Shown here: positions 31,742 through 41,129 of the stretch, piece after piece
Layout of the letters: each line of letters starts with the position of its first letter
Numbering within the stretch: the stretch's first letter is position 1
DNA from: Limnohabitans sp. WS1
GTDB lineage: Bacteria > Pseudomonadota > Gammaproteobacteria > Burkholderiales > Burkholderiaceae_C
DNA length: 64,000 bases
Direction: 5' to 3'
Assembly (NCBI RefSeq): GCF_003063265.1
Contig: NZ_NERU01000015.1
Location: 1-64,000 of the forward strand
Notes under the pieces: generated by a model
The model's input: the letters and a program-made list of their open reading frames with translations, nothing else
Database searches by the model: none
Told to the model about the DNA's origin: nothing
Translations under genes and position numbers: made by a program

Positions 31742-32923
31742 ATGAACAACCTGCCCGGCCTGAACTTCCAACTCGGTGAAGACATCGACGCCCTGCGCGA
31801 CGCGGTACGCGACTTTGCGCAAGCCGAAATCGCCCCCCGCGCGGCCGAAATCGACCGCAATGACCAGTTCCCCATGGACCTGTGGCGCAAGATGGGTGAC
31901 CTGGGCGTGCTGGGCATCACCGTGGGCGAAGAGTACGGCGGCGCGAACATGGGCTATCTGGCACACATGATCGCCATGGAAGAAATCTCCCGTGCCAGCG
32001 CCTCTGTGGGCCTGAGCTACGGTGCGCATTCCAACCTGTGTGTCAACCAGATCAAGCGCAACGGCACGCCTGAGCAGCGCGCCAAATACCTGCCCAAGCT
32101 GATCAGTGGTGAGCACGTCGGTGCCTTGGCCATGTCCGAACCCGGTGCGGGCTCGGACGTGCTGAGCATGAAGCTCAAGGCCGAAGACAAGGGCGGCTAC
32201 TACCTGCTCAACGGCTCCAAGATGTGGATCACCAACGGCCCGGACGCCGACACCCTGGTGGTGTATGCCAAGAGCGAGCCAGAACTCGGTGCGCGTGGCG
32301 TGACGGCCTTTTTGATCGAAAAGGGCATGAAGGGGTTTTCCATTGCGCAAAAGCTCGACAAGCTGGGCATGCGCGGCAGCCACACGGGTGAGCTGGTGTT
32401 CAACAACGTGGAGGTTCCCGCCGAGAACATTCTGGGTGGCCTGAACAACGGTGCCAAGGTGCTGATGAGCGGCCTGGACTACGAACGCGCTGTGCTCACG
32501 GGCGGCCCCCTGGGCATCATGCAGGCCGTCATGGACAACGTGATCCCCTACATCCACGACCGCAAGCAATTTGGACAAAGCATTGGCGAGTTCCAGCTGA
32601 TCCAGGGCAAAGTGGCCGACATGTACACCGTGCTGCAAGCCGGTCGCAGCTTCGCCTACACCGTGGCCAAAAACCTGGACCTGCTGGGCACAGAACATGT
32701 GCGCCAGGTGCGCAAGGACTGCGCCAGCGTCATTTTGTGGACGGCCGAAAAAGCCACCTGGATGGCGGGCGAGGGCGTGCAGATTTTTGGTGGCAACGGC
32801 TACATCAACGAATACCCGCTGGGCCGTTTGTGGCGCGACGCCAAGCTGTACGAAATCGGTGCGGGCACGAGCGAAATCCGCCGCATGCTGATCGGACGCG
32901 AGCTGTTTTCGGAAACCTGCTGA
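31742..32923 (+). CDS. liuA: Isovaleryl-CoA dehydrogenase
   Basis: FAD enzyme oxidising isovaleryl-CoA to 3-methylcrotonyl-CoA in leucine degradation. 393 residues. FAD and substrate motifs: [37 protein letters not shown]. The catalytic Glu sits in the helix G position typical of isovaleryl-CoA dehydrogenases, in [14 protein letters not shown] (E248), and not in the C-terminal YEGT position (here [10 protein letters not shown]). The frame is open upstream, but ATG 31742 has GGAGAAACC before it and gives [18 protein letters not shown]. Confidence 0.95.
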   Translation: MNNLPGLNFQLGEDIDALRDAVRDFAQAEIAPRAAEIDRNDQFPMDLWRKMGDLGVLGITVGEEYGGANMGYLAHMIAMEEISRASASVGLSYGAHSNLCVNQIKRNGTPEQRAKYLPKLISGEHVGALAMSEPGAGSDVLSMKLKAEDKGGYYLLNGSKMWITNGPDADTLVVYAKSEPELGARGVTAFLIEKGMKGFSIAQKLDKLGMRGSHTGELVFNNVEVPAENILGGLNNGAKVLMSGLDYERAVLTGGPLGIMQAVMDNVIPYIHDRKQFGQSIGEFQLIQGKVADMYTVLQAGRSFAYTVAKNLDLLGTEHVRQVRKDCASVILWTAEKATWMAGEGVQIFGGNGYINEYPLGRLWRDAKLYEIGAGTSEIRRMLIGRELFSETC

Positions 32924-32952
32924 GGTTACTGCTGCACTGCGACAATTGACGC

Positions 32953-33606
32953 ATGAGCCATTCACTTCAGCACCTTTTTGACAACAACCGCGCCTGGGCG
33001 CAGAGCATGGTCCGTCAGGACCCGGCGTATTTCTCGCGCCTGGCCAACCAGCAAAACCCCAAGTATTTGTGGATCGGCTGCTCCGACAGCCGCGTTCCTG
33101 CCAACCAGATCACGGGTTTGGACCCCGGCGAGGTGTTTGTGCACCGCAACGTGGCCAATGTGGTGGTGCACTCGGACCTGAACGCGTTGTCGGTCATCCA
33201 GTACGCGGTGGATGCGCTCAAGGTTGAGCACATCATGGTCGTGGGTCACTACGGCTGTGGCGGTGTGCTGGCCACGCTGCGGGGCATGCGTGTGGGCCTG
33301 GCTGACAATTGGCTGCGCCATGTTCACGATGTCAAGGTGCGCCACCGCCGCCGACTGGATCACCTCACGGTGCCCGAGCAAGAAGACGCCCTGTGCGAGA
33401 TGAACGTGATCGAACAGGTGGGCAACGTGGCCTTGACCAATGTGGTGCAAGACGCTTGGTCGCGCGGGCAAAAGCTCAGCGTGCACGGCTGGTGCTATGG
33501 CCTCAAGGACGGCCTGGCCAAAGACTTGGGCGTCAGCATGAGCGGTGCCCATGAGGTGGTGGATGTGTTCCGCAGCGCCTTCAAGCGCTACCCCCGGGGC
33601 GTCTGA
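32953..33606 (+). CDS. can: Beta-class carbonic anhydrase
   Basis: Zinc enzyme interconverting CO2 and bicarbonate. 217 residues. Zinc ligands are C43 and D45 (IGCSDSRVPANQI) and H99 and C102 (VVGHYGCGGV). Its place 29 bases after liuA fits the need for bicarbonate by the biotin carboxylase of the same pathway, methylcrotonyl-CoA carboxylase; that link is inferred. Confidence 0.95.
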   Translation: MSHSLQHLFDNNRAWAQSMVRQDPAYFSRLANQQNPKYLWIGCSDSRVPANQITGLDPGEVFVHRNVANVVVHSDLNALSVIQYAVDALKVEHIMVVGHYGCGGVLATLRGMRVGLADNWLRHVHDVKVRHRRRLDHLTVPEQEDALCEMNVIEQVGNVALTNVVQDAWSRGQKLSVHGWCYGLKDGLAKDLGVSMSGAHEVVDVFRSAFKRYPRGV

Positions 33607-33619
33607 TCGTCATGTGCCT

Positions 33620-34132
33620 ATGAGCTTGGCTGAACTTCTGGAGATGGGCAGTTATGCGGTGACCGTGTTCGGTCTGCCCTATGCCGTCTGGGTGTTCTGT
33701 CTGGAGCAGCGCAAGGAGCGCGAGAACGAAGAAGAAGAGGCCTACCAGCACCTCTCTGACGCCTACAACGATTTCCTGAAAGTTGTGCTGGACCACGCTG
33801 ATCTGCAGCTGCGCAGTCAGCACGCCCTGCACAATCCCACACCTGACCAAAAAGAGCGCATGTTGACCATTTTCGACATGCTGATCGCCTTGTTCGAGCG
33901 GGCCTACCTGATCGCCTTTCGCGACAACATGGGTGCCACCGAACAGCGGCGCTGGAACTCTTGGGACGACTACATGCGCGAGTGGTGCAGGCGCGACGAC
34001 TTCCGTTTGGCCCTGCCACTCTTGCTGCGCGGCGAAGACCCCGACTTCGTGGCCTACATCCGCCGCATCGCCGCAGAAGAAACCGGCGAACACCTCATCA
34101 TTGCCGACATCCACAAAGACATACCCACTTGA
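33620..34132 (+). CDS. Membrane-anchored protein of unknown function
   Basis: 170 residues from ATG 33620. One membrane helix (about residues 9-27, SYAVTVFGLPYAVWVFCL) is followed by an acidic/basic stretch (EQRKERENEEEEAY) and a helical cytosolic domain with many aromatics and Arg (RWNSWDDYMREWCRRDDF). No family is recognised. Upstream in-frame starts overlap carbonic anhydrase and are not convincing. It lies 13 bases after can and 11 before the thiolase, so it is probably cotranscribed with both. Confidence 0.65.
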   Translation: MSLAELLEMGSYAVTVFGLPYAVWVFCLEQRKERENEEEEAYQHLSDAYNDFLKVVLDHADLQLRSQHALHNPTPDQKERMLTIFDMLIALFERAYLIAFRDNMGATEQRRWNSWDDYMREWCRRDDFRLALPLLLRGEDPDFVAYIRRIAAEETGEHLIIADIHKDIPT

Positions 34133-34143
34133 AAGGCTTCACC

Positions 34144-35328
34144 ATGTCACACGACCCCATCGTCATCGTCAGCGCTGCCCGCACCCCCATGGGCAGCTTC
34201 CAGGGCGACTTCTCGCCACTGGCCGCCCACGACCTGGGTGGTGCCGCCATCAAAGCCGCTGTCGAGCGCGCAGGCATCAGCCCTGAGCTGGTCACCGAAG
34301 TGCTGTTTGGCAACTGCCTGATGGCCGGCCAAGGCCAGGCTCCGGCACGGCAGGCGGGCTTCAAGGGCGGTTTGCCCAAGAGCGCGGGCGCGGTCACTTT
34401 GTCCAAAATGTGCGGCTCCGGCATGCGCGCGGCCATGTTCGCGCACGACATGCTGGTGGCCGGCACACACGACGTGCTGGTGGCTGGCGGCATGGAGAGC
34501 ATGACCAATGCGCCCTACCTCATGCTCAAGGGCCGAGGCGGCTACCGCATGGGCCACGACCGCATCTTTGACCACATGATGCTCGACGGCCTAGAAGACG
34601 CTTACGAGCCCGGCCGCAGCATGGGCACCTTTGGCGAAGACTGCGCGGCCAAGTACAGCTTCACCCGCGCCGAGCAAGACCACTTCGCCACCACCAGCGT
34701 GCAGCGCGCCAAGGCCGCCACTGAGTCGGGCGCCTTTGCCACCGAGATCACGCCCGTCACGGTGAAAGACCGCAGCGGCGAACGCGTGGTGTCCATCGAC
34801 GAAGGCCCGGGCAAAGTCAAGCTCGACAAGATCACTTCATTGAAGCCTGCCTTCAAGAAAGACGGCACCATCACCGCCGCCAGCAGCTCGTCCATCAACG
34901 ACGGCGCAGCGGCCATGGTGCTCATGCGCGAGAGCACAGCAGCCAAGTTGGGCTGCAAGCCCTTGGCCCGCATCGTGAGCCACGCCACCCACGCCCAAGA
35001 GCCCGAGTGGTTTGCCACTGCACCCGTGGGCGCGACCCAAAAGGCGCTGGCCAAAGCGGGCTGGACAGTCGAAGACGTCGACCTGTGGGAAGTCAACGAA
35101 GCCTTTGCCGTGGTGCCCATGGCGCTCATGAAAGAGCTGAACGTGTCGCACGACAAGGTCAATGTGAATGGCGGCGCTTGTGCCCTGGGTCACCCGATTG
35201 GCGCATCCGGTGCGCGCATCATGGTCACGCTGATCCACGCCCTCAAAGCCCGTGGCCTCAAAAAAGGCCTGGCCACGCTGTGCATCGGTGGTGGCGAAGG
35301 CACGGCCGTGGCGCTGGAATTGGTCTAA
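34144..35328 (+). CDS. Acetyl-CoA C-acetyltransferase (thiolase)
   Basis: Thiolase condensing or cleaving acetoacetyl-CoA. 394 residues. Active-site residues: C90 (SKMCGSGM), H350 (GACALGHPIGASGARI) and C380 (TLCIGGGEG). It resembles biosynthetic thiolases (phaA/atoB/bktB type), but which one cannot be settled. In this setting it would use acetoacetyl-CoA formed downstream of leucine degradation. The open frame extends upstream to 33961, but ATG 34144 gives the family start MSHDPIVIVSAARTPMG. Confidence 0.9.
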   Translation: MSHDPIVIVSAARTPMGSFQGDFSPLAAHDLGGAAIKAAVERAGISPELVTEVLFGNCLMAGQGQAPARQAGFKGGLPKSAGAVTLSKMCGSGMRAAMFAHDMLVAGTHDVLVAGGMESMTNAPYLMLKGRGGYRMGHDRIFDHMMLDGLEDAYEPGRSMGTFGEDCAAKYSFTRAEQDHFATTSVQRAKAATESGAFATEITPVTVKDRSGERVVSIDEGPGKVKLDKITSLKPAFKKDGTITAASSSSINDGAAAMVLMRESTAAKLGCKPLARIVSHATHAQEPEWFATAPVGATQKALAKAGWTVEDVDLWEVNEAFAVVPMALMKELNVSHDKVNVNGGACALGHPIGASGARIMVTLIHALKARGLKKGLATLCIGGGEGTAVALELV

Positions 35329-35336
35329 CGCATCCC

Positions 35337-35404
35337 TTGTAGGAGCGACGCCCTCGTCGCGATGAATCACCTAACCATTCGCGACGAGGGCGTCGCTCCT
35401 ACAA
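35337..35404. repeat. Extragenic palindrome, REP-like, full copy
   Basis: Perfect 26-base arms (35337-35362 and 35379-35404) around a 16-base spacer. Each arm contains its own small hairpin (GCGACGccctCGTCGC). It fills the space between the thiolase and the SDR gene. A copy of the left arm, 25 of 26 identical, is at 63941-63966, showing that this is a dispersed element. Confidence 0.85.
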
Positions 35405-35415
35405 AACACAAAACC

Positions 35416-36093
35416 ATGACCACTGTTCTCCTGATAGGCGCCTCACGCGGCATCGGCTTTGAACTGGCCCGCCAGTACCTCGCTGAGGGCTGGCGCGTGA
35501 TCGCCACTGCCCGCTCTGACGAAGGCATCGCGAGCCTGAAGGCCTTGGGTGCTCAAACCCTGCGCCTCGATGTGGCCAATCCGGCCAGCAACTCAGGCCT
35601 GTCCTGGCAGCTCGATGGCGAAAAAGTTGATCTGGCCATCTATGTGGCAGGAGCCATGGACCGTGCCTCAGCCAGCACCCTACCCACCCGCGACAGCTTT
35701 GACGCGGTGATGCACACCAACGTGATGGGCGCGATGCAGGTCATCCCGCAAATCGTGCCCATGGTGCAAGAGACACGCGGCGTGATCGCCTGCATCAGCT
35801 CCATCATGGGCAGCATGCAAGAGACCACGAGCGGCAACGCCGCGCTGTACCGCGTGAGCAAGGCTGCCCTCAACATGGTGGTGCGATGCACCCAGGCCGA
35901 GCAGCCGGACATCACCGTGCTGGCCATCCACCCCGGCTGGGTGCAGACCGACATGGGCGGATCAGCGGCACCGCTGACAACCCGGCAAAGCGCAGCCAGC
36001 CTGCGTCAGACGCTGAACCACGTCCTTGAACAACGTGACCCCAAACACCGGGGCGCATTTTTGAACCATGACGGCAGCACGCTGCCCTGGTGA
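35416..36093 (+). CDS. Short-chain dehydrogenase/reductase
   Basis: 225 residues. The N-terminal NAD(P) site is GASRGIGFELA; the asparagine-glycine region is IYVAGAMDRAS; the catalytic pair is in YRVSKAAL, with Ser in CISSIMGS. The shape and C-terminal WVQTDMGG resemble the CsgA-like/C-factor SDR group. The substrate is not known. ATG 35416 is preferred over upstream codons lying inside the REP-like palindrome. It is followed after 20 bases by an acyl-CoA dehydrogenase. Confidence 0.85.
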   Translation: MTTVLLIGASRGIGFELARQYLAEGWRVIATARSDEGIASLKALGAQTLRLDVANPASNSGLSWQLDGEKVDLAIYVAGAMDRASASTLPTRDSFDAVMHTNVMGAMQVIPQIVPMVQETRGVIACISSIMGSMQETTSGNAALYRVSKAALNMVVRCTQAEQPDITVLAIHPGWVQTDMGGSAAPLTTRQSAASLRQTLNHVLEQRDPKHRGAFLNHDGSTLPW

Positions 36094-36113
36094 CCCCACA
36101 AAGAAAGACCGAC

Positions 36114-37241
36114 ATGCTGCTGACCCCCGACCAAGAAATGATCCGCGACGCCGTGCGCGACTTTGCCCAGCGCGAGCTGTGGCCCCATGCCGCCGAGTGG
36201 GACAAGAAGCACCACTTTCCCAAAGAAGCGCACAAGGGCCTGGCCGAGCTGGGGGCGTACGGCATTTGTGTGCCCGAAGAATTGGGCGGCGCGGGCCTGG
36301 ACTATGTGACGCTGGCGCTGGTGCTCGAAGAAATCGCGGCCGGTGACGGCGGCGTCAGCACCACCATCAGCGTGACCAACTGCCCCGTCAACGCTATTTT
36401 GATGATGTACGGCAACGCCGCGCAAAAAGCGAAGTGGCTCACGCCGCTGGCCCAAGGCCAGATGCTGGGTGCGTTTTGCCTGACCGAGCCGCATGTGGGC
36501 TCGGACGCCTCGGCCCTGCGCACCACGGCCGTGAAAGACGGCGACGAGTACGTGATCAACGGCGTCAAGCAGTTCATCACCAGCGGCCAACACGGCGATG
36601 TGGCGGTGGTGATTGCCGTGACCGACAAGGGTGCGGGCAAGAAAGGCATGAGCGCTTTCCTCGTGCCCACCAGCGCCCCGGGTTATGTGGTGGCGCGCCT
36701 CGAAGACAAGCTGGGCCAACACAGCAGCGACACTGCGCAGATCAACTTCGACAACTGCCGCATCCCCGCCGAAAACCTGATCGGCCAAGAGGGCGAGGGC
36801 TACAAGATCGCCCTGTCGTCTTTGGAGGGCGGGCGCATCGGCATCGCTGCGCAAAGCCTGGGCATGGCACGCAGCGCTTTGGATGTGGCGATCGACTACG
36901 CCAAGCAGCGCGAGAGCTTTGGCACGTCCATCTTCAATCACCAGGCGGTGGGGTTCCGTCTGGCCGACTGCGCCACACAGCTCGAAGCGGCACGCCAGCT
37001 GATTTGGCATGCGGCCAGCTTGCGCGACGCAGGAAGGCCTTGCCTCAAAGAAGCGGCCATGGCCAAGCTGTTTGCCAGCGAAGCAGCCGAAAAAGTCTGC
37101 TCCGCCGCCATCCAGACCCTGGGCGGCTACGGCTATGTGAGCGACTTTCCGGTCGAGCGCATTTACCGCGATGTGCGTGTTTGCCAGATTTACGAAGGCA
37201 CCAGCGACGTTCAGAAAATCATCATCCAGCGCGCACTTTGA
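36114..37241 (+). CDS. Acyl-CoA dehydrogenase
   Basis: 375 residues. FAD motifs FCLTEPHVGSDASAL and VINGVKQFITSGQHGD; the catalytic Glu is the C-terminal kind (E361 in QIYEGTSDVQK), as in short/medium-chain enzymes, so this differs from the isovaleryl-type liuA. Likely substrate is a short or branched acyl-CoA; exact specificity not visible. ATG 36114 gives [19 protein letters not shown] and follows AAAGAAAGACC. Confidence 0.88.
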   Translation: MLLTPDQEMIRDAVRDFAQRELWPHAAEWDKKHHFPKEAHKGLAELGAYGICVPEELGGAGLDYVTLALVLEEIAAGDGGVSTTISVTNCPVNAILMMYGNAAQKAKWLTPLAQGQMLGAFCLTEPHVGSDASALRTTAVKDGDEYVINGVKQFITSGQHGDVAVVIAVTDKGAGKKGMSAFLVPTSAPGYVVARLEDKLGQHSSDTAQINFDNCRIPAENLIGQEGEGYKIALSSLEGGRIGIAAQSLGMARSALDVAIDYAKQRESFGTSIFNHQAVGFRLADCATQLEAARQLIWHAASLRDAGRPCLKEAAMAKLFASEAAEKVCSAAIQTLGGYGYVSDFPVERIYRDVRVCQIYEGTSDVQKIIIQRAL

Positions 37242-37290
37242 GCGCCTGAATGGCCGGTTGGCGCCGACCCTTCACGTATCATCGCGGCCC

Positions 37291-38682
37291 ATGAACATCA
37301 TCATCTTGGGCGCGGGGCGTGTGGGCGAAAGCGTCGCGGAAAGCCTGGTTTCAGAGCAAAACGACATCACCGTCATCGACCAAGACCCCGAGCGCTTGCG
37401 TCTGTTGCAAGAGCGGCTGGATTTGCGCGGCGTGGTGGGCAACGGCATTCAGCCCTCGGTGCTGCAAGAAGCGGGGGCACAAGATGCCGACATGCTGATT
37501 GCCTGTGCGGCGGCCGACGAGTCGAACCTGGTGGTTTGCAAGATCGCCCACGATGTGTTCAACGTGCCCACCACCATCGCCCGCCTGCGTTCACCCGAGT
37601 TCAACGAGGGCGACGAGTTGCTGGGCAAATCCGGTTTTGCGGTGGACCATGTGATCTGCCCTGAAGAGTCGGTCACGCGCTACATCGAACAACTCATCCA
37701 GTACCCCGAGGCCTTGCAGGTGCTCGAATTTGCCGAGGGCCGCGTCAGCCTGATCGTGGTGCGTGCGGCGGCCGACAGCCTGCTGGTGAACCACACCATC
37801 GCTGAGTTTCGCGACAGATTGCCCAATGCCGAGATGCGTGTGGTGGCCCTCTATCGCCAGGATGCACTGGTGGAAGCCTTGCCCGAGACCCGCATCCTGC
37901 CCGGCGACGAGGTGTTTGTGTTGGCCGACACCCAAACGATACCGATCGTGTTGGCGGCCATGCACAAGACCGATCAACCTGTGCGGCGACTGATGGTGGC
38001 TGGGGGTGGCAAAGTGGGCCTGCGCTTGGCCCGCAATGTGGCAGACCGTTACGAGGTCAAACTGATCGAGCGCGACAAAAAACGCTGTGAATACCTGGCC
38101 AGCCAATTGCCTTCGCGCACGCTGGTCTTGCATGGCGATGGTGCGGATGAAGACCTGCTGCACGAAGAAAACGTCGGGGCGATGGACTTGTTTCTCGCGC
38201 TCACCAGCGACGACGAGGACAACATCATGTCGGCCATGCTGGCCAAACGCATGGGCGCACGGCGCGTCATGGCCTTGATCAACCGCCGCGCTTATGCCGA
38301 CATGATGCAAGGCAGCACAATTGACATCGCGATCTCACCTGCGCAAACCGTCATCGGCGAGTTGTTGGCGCACCTGCGCCGGGGCGATGTGGCGGCGGTG
38401 CACAGCCTGCGCCGGGGCGCAGCAGAAGCGCTGGAGGGCATTGCGCGCGGCGACATCAAGACTTCCAAGCTGGTGGGGCGGCGGGTTGAGGAAATCAAGC
38501 TGCCCCGAGGTGTGAGCATGGGGGCCATTGTGCGTGGCGAGGGCAAAAAATCCGAAGTGCTGATGCCGCACCACGACACCCTGATCGAAGCCGACGACCA
38601 CATCATCTTGTTCATTCCCAACAAGCGCGATGTGCGTGCGGTGGAAAAACTCTTTCAGGTCAGCGCGACCTTCTTTGGCTGA
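37291..38682 (+). CDS. trkA: Trk potassium uptake protein TrkA
   Basis: Cytosolic NAD-binding regulator of the TrkH potassium channel. 463 residues made of two RCK repeats: first nucleotide site IILGAGRVGESVAE (about 4-17), second MVAGGGKVGLRLAR (about 235-248), each followed by a TrkA-C domain. The real start is ATG 37291. The stop is 2 bases before trkH, so the two proteins are coupled. Confidence 0.96.
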   Translation: MNIIILGAGRVGESVAESLVSEQNDITVIDQDPERLRLLQERLDLRGVVGNGIQPSVLQEAGAQDADMLIACAAADESNLVVCKIAHDVFNVPTTIARLRSPEFNEGDELLGKSGFAVDHVICPEESVTRYIEQLIQYPEALQVLEFAEGRVSLIVVRAAADSLLVNHTIAEFRDRLPNAEMRVVALYRQDALVEALPETRILPGDEVFVLADTQTIPIVLAAMHKTDQPVRRLMVAGGGKVGLRLARNVADRYEVKLIERDKKRCEYLASQLPSRTLVLHGDGADEDLLHEENVGAMDLFLALTSDDEDNIMSAMLAKRMGARRVMALINRRAYADMMQGSTIDIAISPAQTVIGELLAHLRRGDVAAVHSLRRGAAEALEGIARGDIKTSKLVGRRVEEIKLPRGVSMGAIVRGEGKKSEVLMPHHDTLIEADDHIILFIPNKRDVRAVEKLFQVSATFFG

Positions 38683-38684
38683 TC

Positions 38685-40157
38685 ATGCTTGTCTACCGTG
38701 TCGCCCCTGTGTTGGGCAAGATCGTTTTGGTGTTTGTGCTGACCTTGCTGGTGCCGCTGACCCTGTCCATGGTTTTGGCGGATGGTGCGACCAGTGCCTA
38801 TGCCATCACCATGGGGGTGTGCGCGTTGGTCGGTTTGTCTTTGTCGGCGCTGGGTCGGCACGGCGTGCGAGCCGATGAGTTGCAGTCACGCGATGGCATT
38901 TTGTTGGTCGGCCTGGTTTGGACCTTGCTGCCGCTGATCGCGTGTTTGCCCTTTTTGTTGCACTTTGCGCAGACACCTCAACCCTTGAGCTTTTCAGGGG
39001 CATATTTCGAAGCCATGTCAGCGCTCACCACCACGGGCTCAACAGTGATTGTGGGCTTGGACCATTTGCCTGCATCGATCAACATGTGGCGTTGTTTCTT
39101 GCAGTGGTTGGGGGGCATGGGCATTTTGGTGCTGGCCGTGGCCATCTTGCCCTTGCTGGGTGGGGGCGGCAGCCAATTGTTCCGAGCTGAAGCCACCGGC
39201 CCCATGAAAGACAGCAAGCTCACCCCGCGCATCACCGAAACCGCCAAAGGCTTGTGGACGGTGTATTGCCTGCTATCAGTGGCTTGTTTACTGGCCTACC
39301 GGTGGGGGGGCATGACCTGGCTGGATGCTTGGGCCCACATGTTCACCACCCTCAGCCTGGGCGGCTTGTCCACCCACGATGCGAGTTTTGGCTTTTTCAA
39401 TTCGCCCTTGCTGGAGTGGATCGCGATCGTGTTCATGCTTTTGGCCAGCTGCAATTTCGCGCTGTATTTTGTCGCCCTGGTCAAGCGCCAGCCTTTAAAA
39501 GTGCTGCGTGATCCCGAGTGGCGGGCATCGATTGGCTTGCTGGTGGGTGTCAGTTTGATGATCGCCGCTTTGCTGTGGTTCAAAGGCCACCCCGCCGACC
39601 TGGCTGACATCATCCGCATGAGTCTTTTTAATGTCATCTCGATTGGTTCTACCACGGGCTATGCCACGGTGGATTACACCCAGTGGCCTGTTTTTGCGCC
39701 CATCGTGATGATCATTTTGTCTGGCATTGCCACCAGCGCAGGCTCCACGGGAGCGGGCATCAAAATGGCTCGCTTGGTGATTTTGATCAAACAGGCGCGC
39801 CGTGAAATGCGGGCCATCATCCATCCTCGCGCCGTTCAGCCGGTGACCTTGGCGGGGCATCCGGTAGACAACCGGACCATTTTTTCCGTACTCGGTTTCA
39901 TGCTCATGTATGGCGGAACCATCATCGTTTTGACATTGCTGCTTTTGTTAACGGACATGCCCTTTGAGACAGCCTTCAGTGCTGTGGTGGCCAGTGTGAA
40001 CAACATGGGGCCGGGCTTGAACGAAGTCGGCCCGGCAGGCAATTACGCCAGTTTGTCACCCACGCAATTGTGGATTTGCACACTGGCCATGCTCTTGGGG
40101 CGTTTGGAGATTTTGTCCTTTCTGGTCATCCTCACCCCCGGCTTTTGGCGTAAATGA
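38685..40157 (+). CDS. trkH: Trk potassium uptake protein TrkH
   Basis: Inner-membrane potassium channel/transporter subunit. 490 residues with about ten membrane helices and four pore-loop regions (for example SALTTTGSTV, TLSLGGLSTHDASFG, SIGSTTGYATVDY, VNNMGPGLNEVG), the last containing the selectivity-type glycines. Works with TrkA encoded just upstream. Confidence 0.95.
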   Translation: MLVYRVAPVLGKIVLVFVLTLLVPLTLSMVLADGATSAYAITMGVCALVGLSLSALGRHGVRADELQSRDGILLVGLVWTLLPLIACLPFLLHFAQTPQPLSFSGAYFEAMSALTTTGSTVIVGLDHLPASINMWRCFLQWLGGMGILVLAVAILPLLGGGGSQLFRAEATGPMKDSKLTPRITETAKGLWTVYCLLSVACLLAYRWGGMTWLDAWAHMFTTLSLGGLSTHDASFGFFNSPLLEWIAIVFMLLASCNFALYFVALVKRQPLKVLRDPEWRASIGLLVGVSLMIAALLWFKGHPADLADIIRMSLFNVISIGSTTGYATVDYTQWPVFAPIVMIILSGIATSAGSTGAGIKMARLVILIKQARREMRAIIHPRAVQPVTLAGHPVDNRTIFSVLGFMLMYGGTIIVLTLLLLLTDMPFETAFSAVVASVNNMGPGLNEVGPAGNYASLSPTQLWICTLAMLLGRLEILSFLVILTPGFWRK

Positions 40158-40178
40158 AGTTTGATCAAGGAGATAGAC

Positions 40179-40610
40179 ATGCCCATCACCAAAGGATTTC
40201 AGGCGCTTGTGGACGAGGCCATGGCCGAGGTCACGACGCACAGTGTCGCCACCGTTCGCGACCGCATGAGCGACCCTAACGTGCAAATTGTGGACATCCG
40301 CGACCCGCGCGAACTGGAGCGTGAAGGCACGGTGCCCGGGGCTTTGCTGGCGCCACGCGGCATGCTCGAATTTTGGGTGGACCCGGCTTCGCCTTACTTC
40401 AAGCCGGTGTTCGCTGACGAGAGCAAGCAGTTCATCTTGTTTTGCGGCGCAGGATGGCGCAGCGCCCTGGCCACCAAAACCCTGCAAGACATGGGCATGA
40501 CCAATGTGGCCCACATCGACGGCGGATTCGCCGCCTGGAAAAAAGCAGCAGCGCCCATGGCCACGCTGGAGCAGCACAAGGCCGAAAGCGCGGCCCGCAA
40601 AGGCGCGTGA
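40179..40610 (+). CDS. Rhodanese-like sulfurtransferase domain protein
   Basis: 143 residues with one rhodanese domain. The active-site loop is LFCGAGWRSA, with the catalytic Cys followed by GAGWR; earlier conserved parts are IVDIRDPRELEREGTVPG and HIDGGFAAWK. Cytosolic, no signal peptide. ATG 40179 has AAGGAGATAGAC before it, so the longer frame from 40161 is not used. The stop TGA is also the first base triplet of a TGATGCC tandem repeat. Confidence 0.9.
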   Translation: MPITKGFQALVDEAMAEVTTHSVATVRDRMSDPNVQIVDIRDPRELEREGTVPGALLAPRGMLEFWVDPASPYFKPVFADESKQFILFCGAGWRSALATKTLQDMGMTNVAHIDGGFAAWKKAAAPMATLEQHKAESAARKGA

Positions 40611-40653
40611 TGCCTGATGCCTGATGCCTGATGCCTGATGCCTGATGCCTGAT
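40608..40653 (+). repeat. TGATGCC heptamer tandem repeat
   Basis: Six perfect copies of TGATGCC (starting 40608, 40615, 40622, 40629, 40636, 40643) and a last TGAT. The first TGA is the rhodanese stop codon, so copy changes would not alter that protein. The repeat runs straight into a REP-like palindrome. Confidence 0.95.
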
Positions 40654-40656
40654 TTT

Positions 40657-40726
40657 GTAGGTCGGCGGCTTCAGCCCCGACATGCCGGACCACTCAGGTT
40701 GGTCGGGGCTGAAGCCATCGACCTGC
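40657..40726. repeat. Extragenic palindrome, GTAGGTCGG family
   Basis: Arms of 25 bases (40657-40681 and 40702-40726) match at 22 of 25. The core GGCTTCAGCCCCGAC can itself fold. It lies between the heptamer repeat and the YchJ-like gene. A related copy is at 51748-51825. Confidence 0.85.
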
Positions 40727-40736
40727 AAAAGAGCCC

Positions 40737-41129
40737 ATGAAATTGACACACTGCCCCTGTGGCCGCACCAACCCCAAAGGCCAAGCACTGAGCTTGGATG
40801 CTTGCTGCGGCCCGCACCACGCCAACCAGAACGCCCCCGATGCCGAGCGCCTCATGCGCTCGCGCTACAGCGCCTTTGTGCTGGGTGACGTCCCGTATCT
40901 CTTGGCCACTTGGCATAGCAGCCGGCGCCCTGCCGAGCTGACGCTTGAAACAGGAGGCAAGTGGTTGGGTTTGGAGATCAAGCAGCACCGGGTGACAGGC
41001 GCTGACACCGCCGAGGTCGAATTTGTCGCGCGCTTTCGGGTGGGCGGCAAAGCGGTGCGCCAGCACGAACGCAGCCGCTTTGTGCGCGAGGATGGTCGCT
41101 GGTTTTATGTGGATGGCGACGTGCTCTGA
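40737..41129 (+). CDS. YchJ-family protein (UPF0225)
   Basis: 130 residues. The N-terminal Cys-rich part [11 protein letters not shown]...DACCG is a SEC-C-like zinc motif, followed by an NTF2-like domain with [22 protein letters not shown], diagnostic for the YchJ/UPF0225 family. Function unknown. The last 25 bases overlap the opposite-strand VOC gene (41105-41129). Confidence 0.88.
   Translation: MKLTHCPCGRTNPKGQALSLDACCGPHHANQNAPDAERLMRSRYSAFVLGDVPYLLATWHSSRRPAELTLETGGKWLGLEIKQHRVTGADTAEVEFVARFRVGGKAVRQHERSRFVREDGRWFYVDGDVL

Noticed and set aside
40608..40653. TGATGCC repeat considered as CRISPR-like array
   Set aside because: The units are contiguous 7-mers without spacers.
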